Shown piece by piece: positions 1-6,556 of a stretch of DNA of 10,758 bases. The position numbers and the translations under genes are program-made. The stretch comes from an uncultured Enterobacter sp. (GTDB taxonomy: Bacteria; Pseudomonadota; Gammaproteobacteria; Enterobacterales; Enterobacteriaceae). The stretch spans positions 1-10,758 of the forward strand of contig CAMKZP010000076.1 of the NCBI GenBank assembly GCA_946477805.1, given 5' to 3'. The notes beneath the pieces are model-generated. The model was not told the origin of the DNA. It saw only the letters and a list, made by a program, of their open reading frames with translations, and did no database searches. Positions within the stretch are counted from its first letter, which is position 1. Every line of letters starts with the position of its first letter.

Positions 1-188
1 CCGTTAACATCGGCGGGATGGCTTTCCGTCAGGGCAAGACGCAGGTCAACAACGCGATTTCAGTCGATGCGAAAGATATCGAGGCATTCAACAAGCTGAA
101 TGCGCGCGGTATTGAGCTGGAAGCCCGTAAGGTTTCCACGGATCAGAGGCTGAAAATGATGGATCTGATCGGCAAAGTGGGGAAATAA
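1..188 (+). CDS. manX: PTS mannose transporter subunit EIIAB, 3' end (partial)
   Basis: This is the last 61 codons of the cytoplasmic EIIAB subunit of the mannose/glucosamine phosphotransferase system, read in the frame whose first full codon is at position 3 and ending with TAA at 186-188. The visible part is the C-terminal end of the sorbose-family IIB domain, with stretches such as NIGGMAFRQGKTQVNNA and STDQRLKMMDLIGKV that match E. coli ManX almost residue for residue. In the family, IIA passes phosphate from HPr to a histidine in IIB, and IIB passes it to sugar entering through ManY/ManZ. The phosphohistidines lie upstream of the window. manY starts 46 nt downstream on the same strand, with no terminator between them, as expected for manXYZ. 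Confidence 0.97.
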   Translation, partial: VNIGGMAFRQGKTQVNNAISVDAKDIEAFNKLNARGIELEARKVSTDQRLKMMDLIGKVGK

Positions 189-234
189 GCCCGCGCCGGT
201 TCTCATATAAAGTTTATGTAACAGGAGAAGTGCA

Positions 235-1035
235 ATGGAGATTACTACTCTTCAGATTGTGCTGGTGTTCGTCGTCGCATGTATTGCAGGTATGGAATCC
301 GTACTTGATGAATTTCAGTTCCACCGTCCTCTGGTGGCGTGTACGTTGATTGGTGCCGTTCTGGGTGATATGAAAACCGGTATCATCATCGGGGGTACGC
401 TGGAAATGATCGCCCTCGGCTGGATGAACATCGGTGCCGCCGTTGCGCCTGATGCCGCCCTGGCGTCCATCATTTCAACCGTACTGGTCATTGCCGGTCA
501 TCAAAGCATCGGCGCGGGTATAGCCCTGGCTATCCCACTGGCAGCAGCAGGCCAAGTGTTGACCATCATCGTTCGTACCATCACCGTTGCTTTCCAGCAC
601 GCGGCGGATAAGGCGGCCGAAAACGGCAACCTCACGGCGCTGTCCTGGATCCACGTTTCGTCCCTGTTCCTGCAGGCGATGCGTATCGCTATCCCTGCGG
701 TCATCGTGGCGATTTCTGTCGGTACCAGCGAAGTGCAGAGCATGCTCAACGCCATCCCTGAAGTGGTCACCGGCGGTCTGAACATCGCAGGCGGCATGAT
801 CGTGGTGGTCGGTTACGCAATGGTCATCAACATGATGCGCGCGGGCTACCTGATGCCGTTCTTCTACCTCGGCTTCGTCACCGCGGCGTTCACCGATTTC
901 AACCTGGTTGCGCTGGGTGTGATTGGTGCGGTGATGGCAATTCTCTACATCCAGCTTAGCCCTAAATATAACCGCGTCGCGGGTGCCCCAGCGCAGGCTG
1001 CTGGTAACAACGATCTCGATAACGAACTGGACTAG
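235..1035 (+). CDS. manY: PTS mannose transporter subunit EIIC
   Basis: This 266-residue inner-membrane protein is the IIC permease subunit of the mannose PTS (EII-Sor family). Together with ManZ it forms the channel for mannose, glucose, glucosamine and related hexoses, which ManX phosphorylates on entry. The sequence is a run of hydrophobic helices with the family blocks FHRPLVACTLIGAVLGD (about residues 29-45), GIIIGGTLEMIALGWMNIGA (about 49-68) and a C-terminal YLMPFFYLGF block. It ends in a short polar tail (NNDLDNELD). The ATG at 235 is preceded by AGGAGA at good spacing and gives the E. coli length. The stop at 1033-1035 lies 12 nt before the manZ ATG, so translation of the two is probably coupled. 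Identification is by strong similarity to E. coli ManY. Confidence 0.98.
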   Translation: MEITTLQIVLVFVVACIAGMESVLDEFQFHRPLVACTLIGAVLGDMKTGIIIGGTLEMIALGWMNIGAAVAPDAALASIISTVLVIAGHQSIGAGIALAIPLAAAGQVLTIIVRTITVAFQHAADKAAENGNLTALSWIHVSSLFLQAMRIAIPAVIVAISVGTSEVQSMLNAIPEVVTGGLNIAGGMIVVVGYAMVINMMRAGYLMPFFYLGFVTAAFTDFNLVALGVIGAVMAILYIQLSPKYNRVAGAPAQAAGNNDLDNELD

Positions 1036-1047
1036 CAGGTGAGCGAA

Positions 1048-1899
1048 ATGGTTGATATGACAAAAACTACCACCGAGAAGAAACTCACTCCGGGTGATAT
1101 TCGTGGCGTGTTCATTCGTTCTAACCTGTTCCAGGGTTCATGGAACTTTGAACGTATGCAGGCGCTGGGCTTCTGCTTCTCCATGGTGCCGGCGATCAAG
1201 CGCCTGTACCCGGAAAATAACGAAGCACGCCGTCAGGCGATTAAGCGCCACCTGGAATTCTTTAACACCCACCCCTACGTAGCCGCTCCGGTTTTGGGCG
1301 TTACGCTGGCGATGGAAGAGCAGCGCGCCAACGGCGCAGAGATTGACGATGGTGCCATCAACGGGATCAAAGTCGGTCTGATGGGCCCGCTGGCGGGCGT
1401 AGGTGACCCAATCTTCTGGGGTACCGTGCGTCCGGTGTTTGCGGCGCTGGGTGCGGGTATCGCGATGAGCGGTAGCCTGCTCGGCCCTCTCCTGTTCTTC
1501 ATCCTGTTTAACGCGGTGCGTTTGCTGACCCGCTATTACGGCGTTGCCTACGGCTACCGTAAAGGGATCGATATTGTTAAAGATATGGGCGGCGGCTTCC
1601 TGCAGAAACTGACCGAGGGGGCGTCTATCCTCGGCCTGTTTGTCATGGGGGCCCTGGTGAACAAGTGGACGCACGTGAACATCCCGCTGGTGGTCTCTAC
1701 CATCACCGGTCAGGATGGACAAACACGTGTGACCACGGTGCAGACCATCCTCGACCAGCTGATGCCGGGCCTGGTGCCGCTGCTGCTGACCTTCGCCTGC
1801 ATGTGGCTGCTGCGTAAGAAAGTGAATGCGCTGTGGATCATCGTTGGCTTCTTCGTTATCGGTATCGTGGGCTACGCTATCGGCCTGCTGGGCCTGTAA
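1048..1899 (+). CDS. manZ: PTS mannose transporter subunit EIID
   Basis: This 283-residue protein is the IID subunit of the mannose PTS and the partner of ManY in the membrane complex. Blocks diagnostic of the family are RSNLFQGSWNFERMQALGF near the N terminus, GLMGPLAGVGDPIFWGT (about residues 112-128) and a hydrophobic C-terminal half ending in GLLGL. E. coli ManY and ManZ also help phage lambda DNA cross the inner membrane. The start chosen is ATG 1048 (MVDMTKT), which has AGGTGAG 4-5 nt upstream and matches the 283-residue E. coli protein. An in-frame GTG at 1039 would add three residues but lies inside that ribosome-binding site. The gene is the last of the manXYZ operon and is followed by a strong terminator. 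Confidence 0.97.
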   Translation: MVDMTKTTTEKKLTPGDIRGVFIRSNLFQGSWNFERMQALGFCFSMVPAIKRLYPENNEARRQAIKRHLEFFNTHPYVAAPVLGVTLAMEEQRANGAEIDDGAINGIKVGLMGPLAGVGDPIFWGTVRPVFAALGAGIAMSGSLLGPLLFFILFNAVRLLTRYYGVAYGYRKGIDIVKDMGGGFLQKLTEGASILGLFVMGALVNKWTHVNIPLVVSTITGQDGQTRVTTVQTILDQLMPGLVPLLLTFACMWLLRKKVNALWIIVGFFVIGIVGYAIGLLGL

Positions 1900-1915
1900 T
1901 CACGCGTGTGATATG

Positions 1916-1940
1916 CCGGGGGCTTGCCCCCGGTTTTTTT
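1916..1940 (+). terminator. Rho-independent terminator of manXYZ
   Basis: An inverted repeat, CCGGGGG, CTTG loop, CCCCCGG (1916-1933), is followed directly by seven T residues. It starts 17 nt after the manZ stop and ends before the yobD ribosome-binding site, so it closes the manXYZ transcript. Any read-through would reach yobD. Confidence 0.93.
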
Positions 1941-1953
1941 ATCTGGAGGATGA

Positions 1954-2412
1954 ATGACTGTCACGGACATCGTATTGATTTTATTTGTTGTTGCCCTTCT
2001 GGCTTACGCGATCTATGACGAGTTCATCATGCCCCGCCGTCACGGCGAGACGCTACTCTCTCTTCCCCTCCTGCGCCGTGGACGCGTTGATGCGTTTATC
2101 TTTGCAGGCCTCATCGTTATCCTTATTTACAACAACGTGACCAGCCACGGTGCAATATTAACCACATGGTTATTATGTGCGCTGGCATTAATGGCCATTT
2201 ACCTGTTCTGGATCCGCACTCCCAAAATCATCTTTAAACAGTATGGCTTTTTCTTCGCCAACGTCTGGATAGAATATAACCGTATTAAAGAGATGAATTT
2301 ATCGGAAGACGGCGTACTGGTCATGCAATTAGAACAGCGCCGCCTGCTTATCCGCGTGAAGAATATTGACGACCTGGAAAAGATATACAAACTACTCGTT
2401 AAAGTTCAGTAG
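1954..2412 (+). CDS. yobD: UPF0266 family inner-membrane protein YobD
   Basis: This 152-residue membrane protein has no established function and is the orthologue of E. coli YobD (same length, very similar throughout). Three hydrophobic helices are visible at about residues 4-24, 46-62 and 67-88. A soluble C-terminal part follows, with the conserved block FFFANVWIEYNRIKEMNLSE and an end rich in charged residues (LLIRVKNIDDLEKIYKLLV). The ATG at 1954 follows GGAGG (1945-1949) closely. A second ATG at 1950 is out of frame. The gene sits alone between the manZ terminator and the mntP control region, as in E. coli. I see no promoter of its own, so it may depend on read-through from manXYZ. Confidence 0.93.
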   Translation: MTVTDIVLILFVVALLAYAIYDEFIMPRRHGETLLSLPLLRRGRVDAFIFAGLIVILIYNNVTSHGAILTTWLLCALALMAIYLFWIRTPKIIFKQYGFFFANVWIEYNRIKEMNLSEDGVLVMQLEQRRLLIRVKNIDDLEKIYKLLVKVQ

Positions 2413-2420
2413 GTTAAATT

Positions 2421-2436
2421 TATAGCCCTGGCTATA
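2421..2436. promoter_or_regulatory. Candidate MntR operator, upstream copy
   Basis: TATAGCC-CT-GGCTATA is a perfect 7-bp inverted repeat with a 2-bp centre. It resembles the E. coli MntR site, whose half-sites contain ATAGC/GCTAT (for example at mntH). It begins 9 nt after the yobD stop, upstream of mntP, a known MntR target in E. coli. The match to MntR is from memory of that motif. The palindrome itself is seen directly. Confidence 0.6.
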
Positions 2437-2460
2437 TTCGGTGATATTTTCGCGAACAGA

Positions 2461-2478
2461 ATATAGCCAGAGCTATAT
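2461..2478. promoter_or_regulatory. Candidate MntR operator, downstream copy
   Basis: ATATAGC-CAGA-GCTATAT is a perfect 7-bp inverted repeat with a 4-bp centre, so the half-site spacing is the same as in a classical MntR box (ATAGC-N4-GCTAT). Its centre is 41 bp from the centre of the palindrome at 2421-2436, close to four helical turns, so two dimers could sit on the same face of the DNA. The two boxes can also pair with each other (19 positions, one mismatch). Confidence 0.62.
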
Positions 2479-2534
2479 CTCACTTCCCTGGGTTACGTAT
2501 ATTTATTAACGAGATCTTTACGCGTAAAGCCAAA

Positions 2535-2549
2535 TGAAAATCGTTATCA
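2535..2549. promoter_or_regulatory. Candidate Fur box upstream of mntP
   Basis: TGAAAAT-C-GTTATCA matches the Fur 7-1-7 core TGATAAT-N-ATTATCA at 12 of 14 positions and extends to about 14 of 19 against the classical 19-bp box. It lies about 70 nt before the riboswitch, where a promoter would be expected. The sequence match is direct. Fur action at this gene is an inference. Confidence 0.45.
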
Positions 2550-2611
2550 ATAAGTTAATGCATTAATACTTCCCTGCTGTTGTTTTATATTCTCAAAATA
2601 TGTTAAGGTTG

Positions 2612-2745
2612 CGCCCGTCGTTGGGGAGTAGCCGATTTCCTTTTGCCCGGAAATGTACGTGTCAACATACTCGTTGAAAAACGTGGCGCGTACGGATCGC
2701 TTTCAGCACGTTTCATGTGCGGCGCGATCAGGCGAGACCATAGAT
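2612..2745 (+). ncRNA. yybP-ykoY manganese riboswitch (mntP leader)
   Basis: This is the Mn2+-sensing yybP-ykoY aptamer in the 5' leader of mntP. The signature segments occur in order: GGGGAGTAGCC (2623-2633), TCAACATACTCG (2662-2673), GTGGCGCGTACGG (2683-2695) and AGGCGAGACC (2730-2739). Supporting helices are TCAAC/GTTGA (2662-2666 with 2673-2677), GTACG/CGTAC (2655-2659 with 2689-2693), GATCGC/GCGATC (2695-2700 with 2724-2729) and an inner GCAC/GTGC hairpin. In E. coli, Mn2+ binding to this element raises mntP expression. No hairpin with a T-run lies between the aptamer and the gene, so control here is probably at translation or through Rho. The outer limits are approximate. Confidence 0.9.
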
Positions 2746-2810
2746 ACATTAACTGCTGTTTACTGGGGGCAGTGATGTGTCATATGGATATCCCCGGTCT
2801 GGACGCTGTT

Positions 2811-3377
2811 ATGAATATCTCCGCTACGATCCTTCTCGCTTTCGGCATGTCCATGGACGCGTTTGCTGCTTCCATCGGAAAAGGCGCCACGCTCCACAAA
2901 CCTAAATTTTCTGAAGCACTCCGCACCGGCCTCATTTTTGGCGCGATCGAAACGCTCACCCCTCTTCTGGGCTGGGGTCTCGGCATGCTTGCCAGCCAGT
3001 TCGTGCTGGAGTGGAACCACTGGATTGCATTCGTGCTTCTGGCGTTCCTTGGCGGGCGCATGATTACCGAAGGTCTTCGCGGGAATAGCGAGGAAGATGA
3101 AGCGCCCCAGCACCGCCACGGTTTCTGGCTGCTGGTCACCACGGCGATTGCCACCAGCCTCGACGCGATGGCGGTCGGTGTCGGTCTGGCATTCCTGCAG
3201 GTCAATATCATTGCCACCGCGCTGGCGATTGGCTGTGCGACGCTGGTGATGTCAACGCTGGGAATGATGGTCGGGCGGTTTATAGGCCCGCTGCTGGGTA
3301 GGCGAGCCGAAATTCTGGGCGGTGTTGTGCTGATCGGCATTGGTGCCCAAATCCTCTGGGCACACTTCGCCGGTTAA
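2811..3377 (+). CDS. mntP: Manganese efflux pump MntP
   Basis: This 188-residue inner-membrane exporter (formerly YebN) pumps Mn2+ out of the cytoplasm and prevents manganese poisoning. Two similar halves are visible. GMSMDAFAASIGKG (Asp16) and TAIATSLDAMAVGVG (Asp118) carry the paired acidic residues, and GLIFGAIETLTPLLGW and STLGMMVGRFIGPLLG are the matching later helices. About six membrane segments are expected, with a charged loop (NSEEDEAPQHRH) between the halves. ATG 2811 gives the E. coli MntP length and MNISATILL start but has only a weak ribosome-binding site. In-frame ATG 2775 follows GGGGG at good spacing and would add 12 residues. Expression should be raised by Mn2+ through the leader riboswitch and the putative MntR boxes. 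The stop overlaps the rlmA stop. Confidence 0.95.
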   Translation: MNISATILLAFGMSMDAFAASIGKGATLHKPKFSEALRTGLIFGAIETLTPLLGWGLGMLASQFVLEWNHWIAFVLLAFLGGRMITEGLRGNSEEDEAPQHRHGFWLLVTTAIATSLDAMAVGVGLAFLQVNIIATALAIGCATLVMSTLGMMVGRFIGPLLGRRAEILGGVVLIGIGAQILWAHFAG

Positions 3378-4189
3378 TCTTCGCGCTGCCAGCAGTGGAG
3401 GCTAAAATCCGTCTGGCAGCGAAATTCTGGCTGCGCCGCCAGCGTCTCCCAAACCTCGGGTTTTGCCCGCCAGGCAAACGGCGTCATCTGCAGCAGCGCC
3501 ACGGCTTCCTCCCCGTCAAGCGTCATATCATACGCCAGCGCCTGTTCCTGCTTCAGCGTAAAACCGGCCAGCTGCTCGGAGTGCGGCGCATGCAGGCGCA
3601 CTTCGTCGTAGATCAGCCCTTTTAGCGCCATGAGATGACGCGGGCCAGGGGTAACGGTTACCGCCCAGCCCCCCGGTTTCACCACCCGAGCCAGCTCCTC
3701 GGCCTTGCAGGGCGCGTAAATGCGCACCACCGCGTCCATGCTGGCATCGTCAAACGGCAGCCTGTGGCTGGAGGCTACGCAGAAAGTCACCGTGGAATAG
3801 CGTTTTGCCGCCGCGCGGATAGCTGCTTTTGATACATCCAGCCCAAACGACTCCGCCCCCTTCTTCCGCGCAACCTCTGCAAACGCGGCGGTGTAATAGC
3901 CTTCACCGCAGCCGATATCGAGGATGGCAGAGGCGTCATCCGCCAGGTTTTCGTCCAGCGTTTTCGCCACGGTATCCCTGAGCGGCTGATAGTGCCCGGC
4001 GTCAAGAAACGCACGGCGCGCCCGCATCATTTCCGCGCTGTCACCCGGGTCGCGCGAGCGCTTGTGCTGCACGGGGAGAAGATTCACATACCCTTCCTTG
4101 GCCATATCAAACTGATGTCCCTGCGGACAGATGAAGCTTTTTTCAGAACGCGTCAAACGCGCGTGGCATAGGGGGCAACTGAAGGACAT
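3374..4189 (-). CDS. rlmA: 23S rRNA (guanine(745)-N(1))-methyltransferase RlmA
   Basis: This 271-residue cytoplasmic enzyme methylates N1 of G745 in helix 35 of 23S rRNA, using S-adenosylmethionine. The N-terminal zinc finger is complete (Cys5, Cys8, Cys21, His25 in CPLC...CPQGHQF). It is followed by the RNA-binding segment MAKEGYVNLLPVQHKRSRDP and a Rossmann methyltransferase fold whose SAM loop is ILDIGCGEGYYT (DIGCGEG at 91-97). Further family blocks are FGLDVSK, VASSHRLPF and RIYAPCKAEELARVVKPGGW. Length and sequence match E. coli RlmA (269 residues). The gene converges on mntP with a 4-nt overlap. It lies 67 nt downstream of the FtsI paralogue on the same strand, so the two may share a transcript. 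Confidence 0.96.
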   Translation of the reverse strand: MSFSCPLCHARLTRSEKSFICPQGHQFDMAKEGYVNLLPVQHKRSRDPGDSAEMMRARRAFLDAGHYQPLRDTVAKTLDENLADDASAILDIGCGEGYYTAAFAEVARKKGAESFGLDVSKAAIRAAAKRYSTVTFCVASSHRLPFDDASMDAVVRIYAPCKAEELARVVKPGGWAVTVTPGPRHLMALKGLIYDEVRLHAPHSEQLAGFTLKQEQALAYDMTLDGEEAVALLQMTPFAWRAKPEVWETLAAQPEFRCQTDFSLHCWQRED

Positions 4190-4213
4190 GGCAACTCCGG
4201 GGCATAAACCAAA

Positions 4214-4238
4214 GGGCGAAGTGTATCGCTATTCGCCC
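4214..4238 (-). other. Inverted repeat between ftsI paralogue and rlmA
   Basis: GGGCGAA (4214-4220) and TTCGCCC (4232-4238) form a 7-bp stem around an 11-nt loop in the 67-nt gap. On the minus strand it is followed by TTTGGTTT, not a clean T-run, so it could be a weak terminator or a structured element in the rlmA leader. The pairing is seen directly. Its role is unknown. Confidence 0.35.
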
Positions 4239-4256
4239 CGGTTATAAACGACTGGG

Positions 4257-5975
4257 TTAACGCATGACGATTAGGTGGTCAGAATCCGCCGGCAGGCCGT
4301 CAGGCTTGACGTTCTCAAGGCGCAGAACGTTACCCATAATCTCGCTAAAAACGGGGGCCGAAACAGCGCCGCCGTAGTATGCGCCGTTTTGCGGCTCGTT
4401 AATGACCACCACCAGCGCGAAGCGCGGATCGCTGGCAGGAGCAACGCCGGCGGTATAGGCGACGTATTTATCGACGTATTGCCCTTTCTCGTCGATCTTT
4501 TTCGCCGTCCCGGTTTTTACCGCCACGCGATAATCACGTACGGCCGCCTTAACGCCCCCGCCGCCCGGTAAGGCCACGCTCTCCATCATGTGCTCCACCT
4601 CGTGGGCAATCTCCTCCGGCATGACCCGCTTGCCTATAACCGGGGGATCTATACGCGTGATTGACAGCGGACGCTCCAGCCCGTAGCTGCCAATGGTGGC
4701 GTAGACGTGCGCCAGCTGTAAAGGCGTCACCATCAGGCCGTAACCAAAGGCAAAGGTCGCGCGGTCAAGCTGGCTCCAGAATTTACGCTGCGGCAGTAGC
4801 CCGGCACTCTCGCCCGTGAGCCCAAGCCCGGTGCTGGCGCCGAAGCCGAAGTTCTTATAGGTGTCCAGCAGGCGCTGAATGGGCATCGCCAGCGACAGTC
4901 GGGACACGCCCGTATCGCTGGATTTTTGCAGGATCCCGGTCATCGTGAGTTCCGGATAGTAGCCTACGTCACGGATCCGGTGCCCATCCAGCGTGTAAGG
5001 ATGGGTATCAATAACGCTGTCAGGCTGGACCAGCCCCTGCTGGAGGGCGGTCATCAGGACCAGCGGCTTGACGGTAGAGCCGGGTTCGAAGGTGTCGCTG
5101 ATGGCCCGGTTGCGGAAATCGTCGATCGTCGCGCCTTCGCGGTTATTGGGGTTGAAGTCCGGGAAACTCGCCATTGCGAGAATTTCACCCGTTTGAATAT
5201 TAATCAGCACGGAGGCACCCGACTCGGCTTTGTTCCAGGCCACCGCGTTATCCAGCGCATCTTCGGTGATGGTTTGCAGACGCTCGTCAATGCTGAGCTG
5301 GATATTGTGCGCGGGCACGGGCGCCACTTCGGTCAGATTTTCGACCACATGCCCGTAGCGGTCCTCCCTCACCTGCCTGACCCCGGCCTTGCCCGTCAGC
5401 TGGCTATTGAAGCTTTTCTCAACCCCCTCTATGCCCTGGCCGTCAATATTGGTAAAGCCAATAAGGTTTGCGGCTACGTGTCCGGCGGGATAAAAGCGCC
5501 GGGACTCATCGCGGAGGTTTATCCCCGGCAAATTGAGCTTGTCGATCCACTGCGCCTGGGCGGGGTCCACCTGGCGAGCGAGGTAAATGAAACGCCCCTT
5601 GGGGTTGCTGTTGATACGCGACGCAAGCCCCTCAGGGGAGATATGCAGCGCATTCGCCAGCGCCTGCCAACGATCGTTAAACCCGACCCCGCCTTTCGCC
5701 AGCACCGTTTTCGGATCCGCCCAGACGGCCCTGACGGGTACGCTTACGGCAAGCGGCCTGCCCTGCCGGTCAACAATCATGCCCCGCGGAGCGTCAATGG
5801 CCACCTCCCGCAGGGAGCGCATATCTTCCTGCTTGACCAGGTTGTCGGGCTTGATGATTTGCAGCCAGGCGACGCGGCCCAGCAGGAATGCGAGACTACA
5901 AAAGATGGCTAAACACAGCAGAGCAAAACGTGCCGGAGTAAAGTTTCCGGTGGTCATTATGGTTTTCTTTTTCAC
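4257..5975 (-). CDS. Class B penicillin-binding protein, FtsI/PBP3 paralogue (PBP3SAL type)
   Basis: This 572-residue class B transpeptidase cross-links peptidoglycan in the periplasm and is a paralogue of the divisome protein FtsI. A short cytoplasmic tail is followed by one membrane anchor (about residues 16-41), a pedestal domain (GRFIYLARQV, ESRRFYPAGHVAANLIGFTN, GIEGVEKSFN) and the transpeptidase domain. Motifs, numbered from the GTG start, are nucleophile STVK at 300-303, SSD at 352-354 where E. coli FtsI has SSN, and KTGT at 487-490. GTG 5975 is chosen because GGGG lies 5 nt upstream and VKKKTIMTTGNFTP matches the start I recall for Salmonella PBP3SAL. TTG 5999 and ATG 5957 are alternatives. 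The C-terminal tail is shorter than in FtsI. The true ftsI should lie in the mra/dcw cluster. Salmonella's paralogue works at acidic pH with low beta-lactam affinity. The same role here is inference. Confidence 0.9.
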   Translation of the reverse strand: MKKKTIMTTGNFTPARFALLCLAIFCSLAFLLGRVAWLQIIKPDNLVKQEDMRSLREVAIDAPRGMIVDRQGRPLAVSVPVRAVWADPKTVLAKGGVGFNDRWQALANALHISPEGLASRINSNPKGRFIYLARQVDPAQAQWIDKLNLPGINLRDESRRFYPAGHVAANLIGFTNIDGQGIEGVEKSFNSQLTGKAGVRQVREDRYGHVVENLTEVAPVPAHNIQLSIDERLQTITEDALDNAVAWNKAESGASVLINIQTGEILAMASFPDFNPNNREGATIDDFRNRAISDTFEPGSTVKPLVLMTALQQGLVQPDSVIDTHPYTLDGHRIRDVGYYPELTMTGILQKSSDTGVSRLSLAMPIQRLLDTYKNFGFGASTGLGLTGESAGLLPQRKFWSQLDRATFAFGYGLMVTPLQLAHVYATIGSYGLERPLSITRIDPPVIGKRVMPEEIAHEVEHMMESVALPGGGGVKAAVRDYRVAVKTGTAKKIDEKGQYVDKYVAYTAGVAPASDPRFALVVVINEPQNGAYYGGAVSAPVFSEIMGNVLRLENVKPDGLPADSDHLIVMR

Positions 5976-6118
5976 CTGAACCCCAGGACAGTTAAACAAC
6001 GCCCTGATTTAACGGGAAAAACTAAAGAGAGGTAGGAAAAACAGTGCTAATAACCTCGCAGCTTTGCAACAAGGTACTAACAGGAGAGGAAATGGTAATA
6101 ATTTGAAAGACAGGGAAT

Positions 6119-6145
6119 AAAAAAGCCCCGCAGTCGCGAGGCTTT
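6119..6145 (-). terminator. Rho-independent terminator of yobF-cspC
   Basis: Read on the minus strand, GCCTCGC, GACT loop, GCGGGGC (6142 down to 6125, one T-G pair) is followed by six T residues. It lies about 45 nt after the cspC stop and ends the yobF-cspC transcript before the ftsI paralogue. Confidence 0.88.
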
Positions 6146-6190
6146 ATATCTGAGGGAGAAGCGTAAGCGCTTCAGTCAGCAGTGGTTCGA

Positions 6191-6400
6191 TCAGATAGCA
6201 GTAACGTTTACTGCAGCTGGGCCTTTCTGGCCGTCCTGAATTTCGAACTCAACGTTCTGGCCTTCAGCCAGAGTTTTGAAGCCGTTACCCTGGATTGCAG
6301 AGAAGTGTACAAACACGTCTTTGCTGCCGTCAGCAGGAGTAATGAAACCAAAACCTTTAGACTCGTTGAACCACTTAACTTGACCTTTAATCTTTGCCAT
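6191..6400 (-). CDS. cspC: Cold-shock-family RNA chaperone CspC
   Basis: This 69-residue single cold-shock domain binds single-stranded RNA and DNA. It carries RNP1 (KGFGFI, residues 15-20) and RNP2 (VFVHF, 29-33), with the conserved VKWFNESKG start. It appears essentially identical to E. coli CspC, which is expressed at normal temperature, stabilises rpoS mRNA and acts as a transcription antiterminator. The ATG at 6400 gives the 69-residue E. coli form. A TTG six nt upstream has no advantage. The ribosome-binding site TAAGGAA overlaps the yobF stop codon, so cspC translation is probably linked to yobF. The closest competing identification is CspE, but its sequence and neighbours differ. Confidence 0.97.
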
Positions 6401-6412
6401 TTGCAAAATTCC

Positions 6413-6556
6413 TTAGAGTGTTTTCTTAGCCCGCAGGCCTGACTGAGATAAAACTGAGACATTACTGCATGAGGCACTAATATAAGGTTCGGCAGAGAAG
6501 CGGTATTCAACGACAACGTGTTTACTCAGGACTTCTTTACTGAAAATGCCACACAT
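6413..6556 (-). CDS. yobF: Small protein YobF
   Basis: This 47-codon ORF starts at ATG 6556 and ends at TAA 6415-6413. It encodes MCGIFSKEVLSKH at the start and LRAKKTL at the end, and matches E. coli YobF (47 residues) along its length, including the central EYRFSAEPYI. YobF is a small soluble protein of unknown molecular role. The E. coli protein accumulates under heat and other stresses and is made from the same mRNA as cspC. The stop codon forms part of the cspC ribosome-binding site. The nearest purine-rich site, GAGG, lies about 13 nt before the ATG, which is long for good initiation. Two cysteines (2 and 30) are present. Confidence 0.93.
   Translation of the reverse strand: MCGIFSKEVLSKHVVVEYRFSAEPYISASCSNVSVLSQSGLRAKKTL

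Noticed and set aside
1138..1722. 194-codon minus-strand ORF opposite manZ
   Set aside because: It is a shadow frame of manZ, with no homology or ribosome site.
2643..2810. N-terminal extension of mntP back to 2643
   Set aside because: This stretch is the yybP-ykoY riboswitch. Its conserved RNA segments explain the sequence, and the extra residues do not resemble MntP.
4926..5912. 328-codon plus-strand ORF opposite the FtsI paralogue
   Set aside because: It is a long open frame antisense to a clearly conserved transpeptidase gene in GC-rich DNA, with no recognisable domain or ribosome site.
6080..6106. Strong purine-rich site and ATG (6091) on the plus strand near the cspC terminator
   Set aside because: The frame stops after four codons and nothing conserved follows. 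It is likely the complement of a pyrimidine-rich leader of the FtsI paralogue.
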